A DNA stretch of 64,000 nt from Nematocida homosporus (GCF_024244095.1 NW_026250689.1:1-64000); one strand, 5' to 3'; positions 1-8,944 are shown, counted from the stretch's first letter. Translations and numbers: made by a program. Notes: generated by a model not told the origin, from the letters alone.

Positions 1-718
1 TCCCCACCACCTCGTACTCTCCATACACCGAGCACCCTTTCCAAACCATACTCTCCTCACTAAACCCCAGCACTTCTACCCCCGACTCTCCCTCTCTACC
101 ACCCTCTCTACTCAACCTTACCTCTAACTCTCCCTCCATTCCTTCTCTCCTCACTACCTGTACTCCACTGAGCACCTCTAAATCTTCCTCTGCTAACTCA
201 CCAGACCGACCCAACTCCAGTAAAGGCCTCTTCTTCTTCAGAGCATTCTCACCATCCAATGAACTCGTCTCAATATAAACATGTCTTTGTGTCCCACTCC
301 TGGTATACACTCCTAATACTAGCACATCCATGGGTAGAACTACTCCAGGTTTAACAATCAAAATCTCTCCTAAATTGATATCAGCCCGTCTAATATCTAA
401 ACTAACTCCTTTTCTTATCACAGGAAATAATTCATTATTTACTTCCTTATCTGCTCTGTATCTTTTTAGTTCAGATAAGGCATGTTTAACAATATTAACA
501 GAAATGACCATAGCAACACAAGCAATGTAAGAAACACTAGAGAAAGGAGTAAAGTTAGGAATTAGCACAACACAACAGAGGAACAGAAAGAACAAGTTAA
601 ATGACTTTGTGAACTCTTTAAAGAGACGAATAGGTAAAAAGGTATAAATTGTATGTCTAGTGGTTTTAACACTATTAGTCCTTTGTTTGAACTTAGTAGG
701 CGGGACAATCAGCTGCAT
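1..718 (-). CDS. P4-type phospholipid-transporting ATPase (flippase), 3' part outside the window
   Basis: The 239 codons in the window form the amino end of a type IV P-type ATPase, which moves aminophospholipids to the cytosolic leaflet. Seen: a basic N terminus, then the family's opening motif (TIYTFLPIRLFKEFTKSFNLFFLFL, here only its spacing and TFLP, LFKEF, FLFL blocks matter), a second hydrophobic segment, a stalk with NIVKHALSELKRYRADKEVN, and the actuator-domain signature YIETSSLDGENALKKK, equivalent to the family's YIET-NLDGE-NLK. The phosphorylation (DKTGT) and ATP-binding domains would lie beyond base 1. The start at 718 is the first Met of the frame; tRNA-Trp ends 31 bp upstream on the same strand. 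Drs2, Dnf and Neo1 subtypes cannot be separated from this part. Confidence 0.88.
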   Translation of the reverse strand, partial: MQLIVPPTKFKQRTNSVKTTRHTIYTFLPIRLFKEFTKSFNLFFLFLCCVVLIPNFTPFSSVSYIACVAMVISVNIVKHALSELKRYRADKEVNNELFPVIRKGVSLDIRRADINLGEILIVKPGVVLPMDVLVLGVYTRSGTQRHVYIETSSLDGENALKKKRPLLELGRSGELAEEDLEVLSGVQVVRREGMEGELEVRLSREGGREGESGVEVLGFSEESMVWKGCSVYGEYEVVG

Positions 719-749
719 AACTAGGCTGTAAGAAAAAAGAGAAAAAGAG

Positions 750-821
750 TGACCCGGGAGAGACTCGAACTCCCAACCATTCGATCTGGAGTCGAAAGCG
801 CTACCTTTGCGCCACCGAGCC
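750..821 (-). tRNA. tRNA-Trp (anticodon CCA)
   Basis: On the minus strand a full 72-nt cloverleaf folds: acceptor GGCTCGG with CCGGGTC, D stem GCGC/GCGC, anticodon stem TTCGA/TCGAA around the loop CTCCAGA (anticodon CCA), and T arm GGGAG TTCGAGT CTCTC, discriminator A. There is no intron and no encoded CCA. Two G-U pairs occur in the acceptor. Confidence 0.95.
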
Positions 822-856
822 CTCAAATAAGCAGTTGACTAGAGAGAGTGTGGGGG

Positions 857-864
857 TATAAAGA
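857..864 (+). promoter_or_regulatory. TATA-like box before the 49-aa reading frame
   Basis: TATAAAGA lies 21 bp before the ATG at 886, a spacing similar to the TATAAATA boxes of other accessory genes here. It is the main support that the short frame is transcribed. Confidence 0.35.
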
Positions 865-885
865 AGAGGCTGGTTTTGTGTTTTT

Positions 886-1035
886 ATGGAGAGTAGACAT
901 GTGGATATTGAGACGGTCTTAGATGAGTTTGAGTTTGGGTTTTTGTTTGAGAAGAGTCTGCAGAATGTAGCTGAGATTGAAGTGACTTTGCCATTAGCAG
1001 TAGATGTTGATTGGGTAGGACGTAAAGAGAAGTAA
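886..1035 (+). CDS. Small hypothetical protein (49 aa)
   Basis: Reads ATG to TAA for 49 codons, starting MESRHVDIETVLDEFEFG and ending DVDWVGRKEK. The ATG follows a short T run (GTTTTT), like many genes here, and a TATA-like box sits 21 bp upstream. Composition is balanced (acidic first half, hydrophobic stretch AEIEVTLPLAV, basic end) and unlike translated spacer repeats, which argues for a real microprotein. No family is recognised. It is divergent from tRNA-Trp, which ends 64 bp away. It could also be a remnant of a longer gene. Confidence 0.4.
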   Translation: MESRHVDIETVLDEFEFGFLFEKSLQNVAEIEVTLPLAVDVDWVGRKEK

Positions 1036-1970
1036 TAAATGAGGTGGTATTGAGTTAGTATTGAGGTGGGTTGTGTTTGGTATTGAGTTAGTTTGGTATT
1101 GTATTTGGTTGTGTTGGGTTAGTTGGTATTGTATTTGGTAGTGTAGTGATAGTAGTGGGTTAATTTGGGATTGTATTTGATGATCGTATGGTGATAGTAG
1201 TGGGTTAATTTGGTAGTGTAGTGATAGTATATGATGATAGTATATGGTAATAGTATGGTGATAGTAGGGTAATAGTAGTGGGTTTGGTGCTGGTAGGGAA
1301 GAGTTTCAAAAAGAAGATAGTAGAAGATTAGACGGGGTAATAAACAGGTTTTGGTTTATCAGTGGCTATAAACAAATAGATGATAGTAGGATTGTTTAGA
1401 TTTGAAATGTTTACATAACAAATGCATGGCCATTTAGTTAACTGGGTATAAATAGACATCGGGACTTTGTAAATATGATGGATTGAATAGGAATTGTAAT
1501 GAGAATAGGAGGGGTTAGTATTTGGAGACTGGTAATAGACTAATTGGCTTGCAGAAGTTTATAGTAGATAGAGTAAAGATTGGTAATTGCAATAAGATAA
1601 ATAATGGCTAGTAGTTAGTGTGCCTAAATAAAGACGGGTTAGTATTGAGTTGGTGTTAGAATATACGGTGCTAGATCTTTGTACTTGGAAAGGATCATAG
1701 AAGGAAATAACTATTGAGTTGGTAGAGTTAATATGCACTTAGTAGATATCTCATTGTCAGGGTGTTGGTGAATCAAGAGTTATACTGCATTGATTCTACA
1801 CACTCTACGCCATTCTAATGCCAATCTCACTATACACAAATCCTAATCCTAATCCAATCTAACTCAACTCAACTCAACTCAACTCAACTCAACTCAACTC
1901 AATCTAATACTAACTTAACAACTGGCTTTATTGAACGACTGGACTGATGAGTAGCCGAATGATGAGAGTA
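1036..1970. other. Spacer with low-complexity GT-rich then CA-rich DNA
   Basis: No convincing gene. Bases 1040-1300 are GT-rich on the plus strand (words such as TATTGAGTTAG and GTGATAGTAG). Bases 1800-1920 are CA-rich and contain eight perfect copies of AACTC at 1861-1900. An isolated TATAAATA occurs at 1447-1454 but is followed only by frames of a few codons. Confidence 0.7.
1861..1902. repeat. (AACTC)n microsatellite
   Basis: Eight perfect tandem AACTC units, flanked by imperfect ones. It is the purest example of the AACTC/GAGTT word that fills spacers across the window. Confidence 0.9.
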
Positions 1971-3800
1971 TTAGCCGGCATCGCTGAATGCAGTAAGATC
2001 CTCCTCGGGATTGTTGTGTCCATAGAAGTACTTGAGCGACTTTTTGAGGGCATTGAGCATCACTCCGGGTGTATGATGAATAATGGCTTTGGAGGAGAGA
2101 CGGATGGCACTGTACTCGGACCAGTGCGTTCTTTTGACCAGAAAAACACCTGGTGAGGTTCTGGTGTGCCTGATTTTGTAAATCCGACCGGGAATGAGTA
2201 GTTTAGACTTGCCGGTTTTCTTGATCCGTTTGAGGATCTGGCGCAGGTAGACCGTTTTGTTTTTATATCTATGAATGCTGATAGTGTAAAGATGGGTGAT
2301 CAAAAGGCGTAGTTCAAAGATCTTGCCGAGACAAAGCGTGGGCACAATGTCATTGCCGTAAACAACACTGGAAATTGAATTGTCCCAATCATCTGTATCC
2401 CACTTTTTGAAGATAGAGGGTTTATTGACAACGGGCGGCGGCGAGTAGCCAATACTACTGGTTTGATAGGCTGTGAACTCAGTTGATTCTTTCATAAACA
2501 TGCAAACAAGTGTAGCTAAGGCGGCTCCTAGTGATTGGCCGACTGTTCGGATTTTAGTTAGCTGGTAGGTCTGCATATGGGCTAGAATAGCTGCTCGTTT
2601 GTTGTTAAAGAACTGCTGGGACTCCTGGAAGATACCTTTGTGGTAGAGGCCATTTTTGTACTTGTGATATTTACAATCTACATCAATCAAGGCCTCGCGA
2701 CTATACATGGTGCCCTTGAAAGTGATGTAGAGTGTTTGGGTCTCTTTCTCCACAAACATAACGTATTCCAGATATTTACTATCGTCGTGTAAAATATCAT
2801 GATACGGAATGCCTGTAAAAGCATGGAAGAACTTGGCTTCAGCTCCGATTGTTTTGTTTTTACAGGGACTACAGATGCATTTGGCTATCTTCTTTTGAAT
2901 AACATTGAGCATAGCATGCACACTTAGAAAGGCTTGACCGTACGGTGCAATGGCATAACGGTAGTTTTTCAAATGATGGAGATAAAACTCCTCTGACTCC
3001 ACATGCCAGGCATAGGGACTAGTTGGCAGTACGTCCAGTAGATACTTGGCATAAATTGAACGTTTATCTGGATCAAGTTCATCCGGACGGAATAGCTGTC
3101 TTTTCAGTCGCTCCCAAAGCATTGGCTTCTGTTCCAAGTAAGGATAGGGTGGTAGTTTTTTGAAATCTAGATTGTCCATGTACTTGTAGTACCCCAGTAA
3201 CTCACGGCCGCTATAGATAAGTTCTGAAAGGTCGCGAATGTCACGAAACAGAAAGATATATATCTCTTTAAGAGTTAAGAGCTGGCCAGTTACTTCTTCC
3301 CCAGTAAGAAACTTGGCAATCGAAACAGTGTAGGCATTGGCCTTATAGGGCACCAAAGTACTTTTCTTCACTCGCGCGGAAATGGCTAAAAACATGGCCA
3401 TACTAGGTGGCTTAAACCCGGGCTTTTTGCATTCACGGCAGCAGAGCCAGCCTGAGATCGGATCTCGATTGGGAAGGATCTTAAGATAGTAAACGGGCTC
3501 TTTAGTATTGCTAGTGAATTCTTCAATTCTTTTAAAGGCATAACCAATCAAATCATTGGAGAAAAGACCTTTCACAAAAATAGATATCTCAAGGATACCC
3601 ATTTTAAGATCTTGTTGTGAATCAAGATGGATGTTAAACTCTCCAGTTTGTTCTGAAAAAGGAATGCGACTTCCATTATAGTAGATTTTGATCTGATGCT
3701 CTGTGCTAAGAACAGGGGCGCCATCCCACCACCATTCACCACACTCATTCTTATCAAGTACAGAGCATCCGTAAGAGAGTAGTTTGAGTTGCATGTCCAT
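1971..3800 (-). CDS. Class 3 (sn1-diacylglycerol-type) lipase
   Basis: 609 residues. The C-terminal half is an alpha/beta-hydrolase of the fungal lipase / DAG-lipase family: beta strand LYITFKGT near residue 357, nucleophile elbow VGQSLGAALA with Ser near 423, GNDIVP with the expected Asp near 484, and an Ile-Ile-His-His-Thr-Pro segment near 580 supplying the His. The first 150 residues resemble a C2-like beta domain with a Cys pair (GWLCCRECKK). The likely reaction is hydrolysis of an acyl ester of acylglycerols or phospholipids. No signal peptide is evident, so action inside the parasite or at its membranes is likely. The ATG follows AAAAA rather than a TATA box. It is separate from secreted lipases known in some microsporidia; substrate is inferred. 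Confidence 0.85.
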   Translation of the reverse strand: MDMQLKLLSYGCSVLDKNECGEWWWDGAPVLSTEHQIKIYYNGSRIPFSEQTGEFNIHLDSQQDLKMGILEISIFVKGLFSNDLIGYAFKRIEEFTSNTKEPVYYLKILPNRDPISGWLCCRECKKPGFKPPSMAMFLAISARVKKSTLVPYKANAYTVSIAKFLTGEEVTGQLLTLKEIYIFLFRDIRDLSELIYSGRELLGYYKYMDNLDFKKLPPYPYLEQKPMLWERLKRQLFRPDELDPDKRSIYAKYLLDVLPTSPYAWHVESEEFYLHHLKNYRYAIAPYGQAFLSVHAMLNVIQKKIAKCICSPCKNKTIGAEAKFFHAFTGIPYHDILHDDSKYLEYVMFVEKETQTLYITFKGTMYSREALIDVDCKYHKYKNGLYHKGIFQESQQFFNNKRAAILAHMQTYQLTKIRTVGQSLGAALATLVCMFMKESTEFTAYQTSSIGYSPPPVVNKPSIFKKWDTDDWDNSISSVVYGNDIVPTLCLGKIFELRLLITHLYTISIHRYKNKTVYLRQILKRIKKTGKSKLLIPGRIYKIRHTRTSPGVFLVKRTHWSEYSAIRLSSKAIIHHTPGVMLNALKKSLKYFYGHNNPEEDLTAFSDAG

Positions 3801-3942
3801 TTTTTAGCGAAAACAGCCAATGTTTATTTAGCCTGGGTTTGTGTTTGGTTTGAGTTGAGTTGATTTAGATTAGATTAAGTTGAATAAGAGAAATGTTCTA
3901 AATAAGTGATCTAAATACGAGTTTATTACAACTAAGTGGGGA

Positions 3943-4197
3943 TCAGCAGCACAACTTTTGGGGCTTGGTAATGGCTGGGGCTGTATGAATGCCACGCCAG
4001 TGCATATCTTCAAGTTTGTTGTTAAAATCAATTGAGTTATTCCGCCGGCGGTAGTAAAGAATCAGAACTGTTAATATAATAACTAGTAGCAGAAGTCCGA
4101 TCGGAATGTAAACGTTTATCATTCTCGGGGATAAGAGGAGAGACAAATAAGAAAAGAAGCCAATAGGCTTGGCTAAACACTCAGCTGGCTTTGGCAT
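3943..4197 (-). CDS. Small single-span membrane protein (84 aa), hypothetical
   Basis: 84 residues with one strong transmembrane segment (VYIPIGLLLLVIILTVLILY, about residues 29-48) followed by an Arg-rich stop-transfer (YYRRRNN), so probably N-out/C-in, and a polar tail ending KPQKLCC; the terminal CC could be lipidated. No homology is recognised. In its own orientation it lies about 195 bp after one copy of the dispersed 350-bp repeat, as another secreted-type gene (16784) lies about 140 bp after the other copy, so the two may share an upstream region. It may also be the tail of a decayed larger gene. Confidence 0.45.
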   Translation of the reverse strand: MPKPAECLAKPIGFFSYLSLLLSPRMINVYIPIGLLLLVIILTVLILYYRRRNNSIDFNNKLEDMHWRGIHTAPAITKPQKLCC

Positions 4198-4391
4198 AAG
4201 AGACTGACCACTAATTGGGCTAGTCTTGGCAGCCTTTTTGGCCTGTGAGTTTTAAGAGAATATTGGGTTAGATGATGATATTTACAAACAATTAGTACTG
4301 ATTTGCTTTGTTTAATGGTTATGTTTGTTTATAAACAAACACAATCTGTTGTAACTTGTTAATAAACGTTGAATAGTTTCTTTATACGTAT

Positions 4392-4730
4392 GTGTGTTTG
4401 TATCAACCACGCATCTTAAAGAGGATCTCGAGATATCTCTACTTTAAAACGAGTAAGTGCTTGGGTAAATAACTTAGATATTGATTCCTTACTACTTTAA
4501 GCAATCCAACTCAATAAGAGCATAACTGTACGACGAAGATTGATAAAGATGTTCTAGGACTTTCTACGACTCTCTATGGCATACATGAAGGATTTACAGA
4601 GAACTATACCAGATCCAGAAACTGTCCAGACTCGTATACCAACATAATAGCAACACAATACTAACCCAACTTGTCTCTCATGGAGTACGCTTGGTCGAGA
4701 TATCTTTATCCTCCCCTGGGGCCCAACAGT
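4392..4730 (-). repeat. Dispersed repeat, copy A (inverted relative to copy B)
   Basis: The minus strand of this stretch aligns along its whole length with plus-strand 16291-16642. Shared blocks in order include ACTGTTG-GCCCCAG-GGAGG, TTGGGTTAGTATTG, CGAGTCTG, TATAGTTCT, AATCCTTCATGTAT, AGAAAGTCC, TATCAATCTTCGTCGTA, AAAGTAGTAAGGAAT, ACTTACTCGT and TACAAACAC. Identity is patchy with small indels, so the copies are old. Neither copy has a long reading frame. It could be a shared promoter region, a solo LTR-like remnant or a non-coding RNA gene. Confidence 0.8.
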
Positions 4731-4763
4731 TAGTGTTAGTATTGGTGTTAGATAGTCGGGTCG

Positions 4764-4892
4764 ATGTCATTCTTAATGGGAATAACCGATTTATTTGAAT
4801 GTATTATGTGTGTGATTTATCTACTTGTTTTAGGTATCTATATCATTAGTGGTGTTGTACTTAGGGTTGTTTGGTCTGATGAGGATCTGTGA
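4764..4892 (+). CDS. Possible membrane microprotein (42 aa)
   Basis: ATG to TGA for 42 codons, beginning MSFLMGITDLFEC. The core VIYLLVLGIYIISGVVL is a good transmembrane helix and the C terminus is polar (RVVWSDEDL). No TATA box or T run is obvious before the ATG, and no family is recognised. A chance hydrophobic frame in AT-rich DNA is a serious alternative. Confidence 0.25.
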   Translation: MSFLMGITDLFECIMCVIYLLVLGIYIISGVVLRVVWSDEDL

Positions 4893-5300
4893 TTCTGGTT
4901 TGGTAGGGGTTAGATGAAAATCACAAACTATGATAGATATGGTCAAGTCTATGACAACGTGAATTAGATTTATTGCGGGTCTTGATAGGAATTAGGGCAG
5001 TGTTTTGAAGTGATTCGGTTGGGCTAGCACAGGGTGTCTTAATTGTCCGGGTGAGTATGGCTTGAAGGGGCTTTGTTTCCAAGCTGTATCTGGCTGGCTA
5101 GCTGGTTAGAGATAATTAAGACATGGATTGGATGAGTAATATAGTGAAGTAGAGTGTAGTTGAAATGAATGGGACTTGCCTTGTGCATAACCAGATCAGC
5201 CAATCAAAGGCCGCCTTAAGCCACCAATTTACAACTACGTTTAGATAGGCCAATGAAATAAATAGAGGTATATTGGCTCTTCGTTCTAACGATCATTAAA
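4893..5300. other. Spacer upstream of the polytopic orphan
   Basis: Unlike most spacers this is not dominated by AACTC/GAGTT words and looks like ordinary unique DNA; I see no gene in it. A weak TATATT at 5269-5274, about 25 bp before the ATG at 5301, may act as core promoter. Confidence 0.4.
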
Positions 5301-6653
5301 ATGGAGAGTGTTCATAAAACGGACACAAAGTCCCCCAGCGACTCAGTATCTACTCCTAAGGAGAGAGAAAAGACGAAAGGAATTGTTGTGCTTGGTATCG
5401 GGTTGATCTGTAGTTTTATTCTAGCTATCTTTGAATATTACACCAAAAACAAACTGTTTCCCTACTTGCCATGCGGTATCTTTGTTTTAGCCTTAGTGGT
5501 ATCAATTATTATGAACTTGGTTTGGTCGAATAGCAATCTTATCTCTAGACTTATTGCTTTTGTTGCCTCTCTCGCATTCGTCAACTGTATTGTCCTTGTC
5601 TACTACAAAAGCATTGGGATGGAAATCATAGTTTCAACTTTCTTAATTGTGTGTCTTTACTCGGTCATTCTTAACTTTATCTTCTCCTATGCGCTTGACG
5701 GACTTAATGAGGCGCCTGAGGTCTTGGCCATCCAGGAAACTTTCCTTTGTTTTCTGGTTACTCTTATTCCTTCGGCCTTGCTCATTGTGATTTCGCTCTT
5801 CTTCAAGTTCACGATTCGCGAGGAAATATCATTCTCGGCTATGGCGGTTTCCTTTGCGGTCACCAGTATTTATGCCATCCATACATGCCTCAACGATAGT
5901 ATCTTTAAAGAGTCCCGAAGTTTCGGCCAAAGATGTCTTTTTGGTCTGTCACTAACCTTGGTTCTTCTTACAACCATTCTTATTGGCCTAGCCCGCGCTC
6001 TCTCTCGACAAGGATCTATCTTTTGGCAACTGTTGTGTGTTCTGCCCTTTGTCCTTGCTTACTTGTTAATCACTGCCGCCTTATGGGTTTCCTTTGGTAT
6101 TAGCATTACCAAGTACACCACCAAACTCGAGCAGCTCAAAGTCCTTATCCAGGCCAAAGGGCCTTTTTACCACAAGGTATGTTTATTCGCTAGTCTCATT
6201 ACTCTGGGTGTTGGTGTTCTTCTTTTGATTTTCGCCCATCGCAAACAGGACTCCCGTGCTGATCCCATGTTTATCTTCAAAATCATTCGACCCACCACGC
6301 TTGAGCTAAACGAAGAGGTAATTAATCATATTATAAATGCCACTATCATCAATGACCTTATTAAAAACCCCCCTGAAGCTAACGACTCAAACCCAAGTAT
6401 CAATACTCCACCACCCAGCTCAGATACTACCACTACTCCTCCACCACCCAGTTCAGATACTACTACTCCTCCACCACCCAGTTCAGATACTACCAAGCCT
6501 CCTCCGTCAGCTACCCCAGATACTACCACTACTCCTCCACCAGCTAGCTCAGATACTACCACTACTCCTCCTCCACCTGGCCCAACCACTACCACCACAA
6601 CCACCACTAATCCTCCAACACCTACGCCATCTACCACTACCGCAACCACTTAA
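5301..6653 (+). CDS. Orphan polytopic membrane protein with Thr/Pro-rich tail (450 aa)
   Basis: After a charged 25-residue N terminus there are about nine transmembrane segments, near residues 27-47, 52-75, 80-102, 107-130, 148-168, 176-197, 211-231, 243-266 and 293-313. The last 90 residues are a low-complexity tail of imperfect PPPSSDTTT units, mucin-like and potentially O-glycosylated if outside. No transporter signature is recognised. The tail is CA-rich on the coding strand and grades into the CA-rich spacer, ending 75 bp from the convergent Naa20 gene. It resembles other orphans here (34463 and 59105) in pairing several membrane spans with a Thr/Pro segment, but I see no sequence homology among them. 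Confidence 0.75.
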   Translation: MESVHKTDTKSPSDSVSTPKEREKTKGIVVLGIGLICSFILAIFEYYTKNKLFPYLPCGIFVLALVVSIIMNLVWSNSNLISRLIAFVASLAFVNCIVLVYYKSIGMEIIVSTFLIVCLYSVILNFIFSYALDGLNEAPEVLAIQETFLCFLVTLIPSALLIVISLFFKFTIREEISFSAMAVSFAVTSIYAIHTCLNDSIFKESRSFGQRCLFGLSLTLVLLTTILIGLARALSRQGSIFWQLLCVLPFVLAYLLITAALWVSFGISITKYTTKLEQLKVLIQAKGPFYHKVCLFASLITLGVGVLLLIFAHRKQDSRADPMFIFKIIRPTTLELNEEVINHIINATIINDLIKNPPEANDSNPSINTPPPSSDTTTTPPPPSSDTTTPPPPSSDTTKPPPSATPDTTTTPPPASSDTTTTPPPPGPTTTTTTTTNPPTPTPSTTTATT

Positions 6654-6728
6654 CCCAGCCCAACATGTAGCTATCAGCCTATCTTCAAATAAATCCATTC
6701 CAAACTTAATCTTTATTATCAACCCACC

Positions 6729-7205
6729 TCAACCCACCTCAACTTGCCCTTTAAGATACTTCCTCATATCATAACCATCTTCAGCCGGTTCAATATAGTA
6801 CCCAGGCACTTGCTTATGCACCCCATACCCGTGTTTGGTATAGAAAGCAATTGCACTCTTATTAGAACAGCGCACAAACAGATCAATAAACACCGATTCT
6901 TCCTCACTGGCATTCCTTTCAAACAACTCCATTAACCCACTGCCTAAACAACACTTCCTTACTGTTGGCGCAATACTTAAAGCCGTTACATGTGCATACT
7001 TAGTCTCACTCTTCATATACTTACCCGTCGACCCAAAGAGATATCCCACCACACTACCATCTGTCTTAACAGCCATACAGTGCTGATTATGCGATTCAAA
7101 GTAGCTCGTATAGAACTCCAAGGAAAAAGAGGCTGTCATAGCATCTAAGTTCACCAAATTGACATCAAGTAAGTCTAGTGCAGTTAATTCATCGTATACG
7201 AACAT
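6729..7205 (-). CDS. NAT3: N-terminal acetyltransferase NatB catalytic subunit Naa20/Nat3
   Basis: 158-residue GNAT protein. Diagnostic blocks match Naa20: FVYDELTALDLLDVNLVNLD at the start, LEFYTSYF, GYLFG, AHVTALSIAPTVRK, LMELFER, VFIDLFVRCSN, AIAFYTKHGYGV and a DGYDMRK near the end. NatB acetylates Met-Asp/Glu/Asn N termini at the ribosome. The usual acetyl-CoA loop R-x-x-G-x-A/G reads RKCCLGSG, so the first Gly aligns with Cys. The start at 7205 is chosen because the frame extends upstream only by reading through the tRNA-Glu gene. A Naa25 partner is not in the window. Confidence 0.9.
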   Translation of the reverse strand: MFVYDELTALDLLDVNLVNLDAMTASFSLEFYTSYFESHNQHCMAVKTDGSVVGYLFGSTGKYMKSETKYAHVTALSIAPTVRKCCLGSGLMELFERNASEEESVFIDLFVRCSNKSAIAFYTKHGYGVHKQVPGYYIEPAEDGYDMRKYLKGQVEVG

Positions 7206-7241
7206 TGATAGCAACAAGCCAGCTAAAATTGCAAAAAGGAT

Positions 7242-7313
7242 TTCCGCTTCGGGGAATCGAACCCCGGCCATCGCCGTGAGAGGGCGAGATCCTAGCCACT
7301 GGACCAAAGCGGA
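7242..7313 (-). tRNA. tRNA-Glu (anticodon CTC)
   Basis: 72-nt cloverleaf on the minus strand: acceptor TCCGCTT/AAGCGGA, anticodon stem TCGCC/GGCGA with loop CTCTCAC (anticodon CTC), T arm CGGGG TTCGATT CCCCG, discriminator A. No intron. It lies 36 bp upstream of the Naa20 start on the same strand. Confidence 0.95.
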
Positions 7314-7353
7314 TACATCCGTTACCTTCTAGTCTACACCACCTCAATCCTAT

Positions 7354-7737
7354 TTATCTTAATCCAATCTCCTCCTCTTCTTCTCCATCGACTGCCTCTA
7401 TAGCGTACTTCTGTCTCATTTCGGCCAAACTAACTCCAGCTCGATCGGCTAGTAATCCAATGATTTCTTCTGCCGTGTCTTTGATCCGATTGTATTTATG
7501 CATCTCTTCTAGATACAGTTGGGTTTTATGGGCACATTCATTATCATTCAGTCCGAGTTTATCGTATAAGCATTCAGTACTAATCCAAAGCAGAACGGCT
7601 AATGTACTACTGTACGTATAGATTAGTTGCCACTTATCTCCAACTCTTTCAACCAACTCTAATTCTTGAAACAACTCTAATCCCACTACCTCAACTAACT
7701 CCTTCTCCACCCGCCACTGTTCCATCAAGTACTTCAT
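7354..7737 (-). CDS. C1D/Rrp47-like nuclear exosome cofactor
   Basis: 127 residues matching the Sas10/C1D fold: an all-helical N half with LELFQELELVERVGDKWQ, the central YSSTLAVLLWISTECLYDKLGLND, corresponding to the family's AY-LNSLFWMYLK-QG block, and ECAHKTQLYLEEMHKYNRIKDT, corresponding to HPVKKELERIKKYMAK. Rrp47 binds Rrp6 and helps the nuclear exosome process rRNA and snoRNA 3' ends. The acidic C terminus (DGEEEEE) replaces the usual basic tail, which is unusual for an RNA-binding member. The next plus-strand gene is 887 bp away. Confidence 0.7.
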   Translation of the reverse strand: MKYLMEQWRVEKELVEVVGLELFQELELVERVGDKWQLIYTYSSTLAVLLWISTECLYDKLGLNDNECAHKTQLYLEEMHKYNRIKDTAEEIIGLLADRAGVSLAEMRQKYAIEAVDGEEEEEIGLR

Positions 7738-8606
7738 AAAAGCAATCCCACCAATTCACTTAACTACTCTTCTAACTCAATACTCACCCCATAAACACGA
7801 CTTATTCTAACTTAGAAGGCAACCACACCATACTTGATCTATCTATTTATATATTACATACGTATTACGATACGTCTTACGATACGGGTACAAACCCAAT
7901 ACCAACAGATTTATTAGCTTAGCTTGAGTTAGTATTTAGTTAGTATTTAGTAGTGGATAGAGTAGGTTATTGCGAAGACAGTCTAAGCTCGTGAGTAAAA
8001 CGAACCCAGAGTCAACCACTGATCTTTCTGTATCAGCCGTATCTATTAGTTTATCTAAACCCAAATCCTATACTAAATCTTAGATCTATTCCAAGATCTA
8101 CCAGCCCAGAACATAACTACTGACTACGCACTAACCCAATAGAACACCCTAATATCCTATTCTACTAAACCCACCACCACTTCAAATCAACTCTATACTT
8201 CAAATCAACACAATCTCAACTTACTACTAATATAATCTCAACTTACTACTAATCTCAACCCAACTTACTACTAATATAATCTCAACTCAACTTACTACTA
8301 ATCTAATATAATCTAAACTCAACTTACTACTAATCTAATCTAAACACCACCCTAACCTAACCTAAACCCAACACCAACCCAACCCAACACCAACCCCATC
8401 CCAAACCAACTCAACACCAATTCTAATATCAATTATATATTTTAATCTACTAACCTAAAGATAAGATAATTTTGAAACAAAAAACAACCTTAACCCCTAA
8501 GTCTATCTTATTTTTTAACAATCACAACTATCCATCTAAATCTTATCTCCTTCACCAACTACTATCTAAATAATAAGCCAATACTAACTCAATGTATATT
8601 TTTATA
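7738..8606. other. Spacer, mostly CA-rich low-complexity DNA
   Basis: No gene seen. Bases 8140-8420 are built of ACTCAAC, CTTACTACTAAT and AATCTAA words in near-tandem array. The segment 8420-8600 is AT-rich and leads into the eL34 promoter. Confidence 0.7.
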
Positions 8607-8623
8607 TTTTTTAGGCCTTGTAA
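8607..8623 (+). promoter_or_regulatory. T-run initiator of eL34
   Basis: TTTTTTAGGCCTTGTAA directly precedes the ATG. The same T6-8, A/G, C-rich patch arrangement precedes eL42, eL13, uS9, eL30, eS12 and eEF1A, implying a leader of only a few nucleotides. Confidence 0.6.
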
Positions 8624-8944
8624 ATGGCTGAAAGAGTAGTTAGAGCAGGATACAATCCTTATGTTACACCAAGTAATATTATGAAGTTAGTGAAGAACAA
8701 AAAAGGAAAGTTAATTCATGTTAAACAGAAGAAGGCTGGTAGTTATCAAAAGTGTGGAGATTGCAAGGAAAGATTACAAGGTATTCTTCCTATGAGACCA
8801 GTAGACTTTGCCCGACAGACTAAGTCTCAAAGGACTGTTAACCGAGTGCATGGTGGTAGTATTTGTGCTAAGTGTGTAGAAGGAAGGATTCTTAAGTCGT
8901 TCTTCCAGGAGGAGAAGAAACACGTCAAGGAAATAAGCCAATAA
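8624..8944 (+). CDS. RPL34: 60S ribosomal protein eL34
   Basis: 106 residues with the eL34 signature: GYNPYVTPSN at the start, KCGDCKERLQGILPMRP in the middle, TVNRVHGGSICAKCVEGRI, then a helical KSFFQEEKKHVKE end. The CxxC pairs (CGDC and CAKC) are the zinc-binding cysteines. The frame is uninterrupted. The TAA stop abuts the ATG of the next gene with no spacing (TAAATG), so either the two are transcribed together or the downstream gene's promoter lies inside this coding sequence. Confidence 0.97.
   Translation: MAERVVRAGYNPYVTPSNIMKLVKNKKGKLIHVKQKKAGSYQKCGDCKERLQGILPMRPVDFARQTKSQRTVNRVHGGSICAKCVEGRILKSFFQEEKKHVKEISQ

Noticed and set aside
1861..1902. AACTC array as a telomere or CRISPR array
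   Set aside because: It is internal and short, with no spacers; it is an interstitial microsatellite between ordinary genes.
4575..4590. ACAGAGA motif as a U6 snRNA core
   Set aside because: The expected flanking U6 sequence and a terminal T-run are absent; the motif lies within the 350-bp repeat.
6326..6649. Antisense frame rich in Val and Gly
   Set aside because: It is the complement of the PPPSSDTTT repeat tail of the 5301 gene.
7206..7307. Upstream extension of the Naa20 frame
   Set aside because: It reads through the tRNA-Glu gene; Naa20 homology starts at the Met at 7205.
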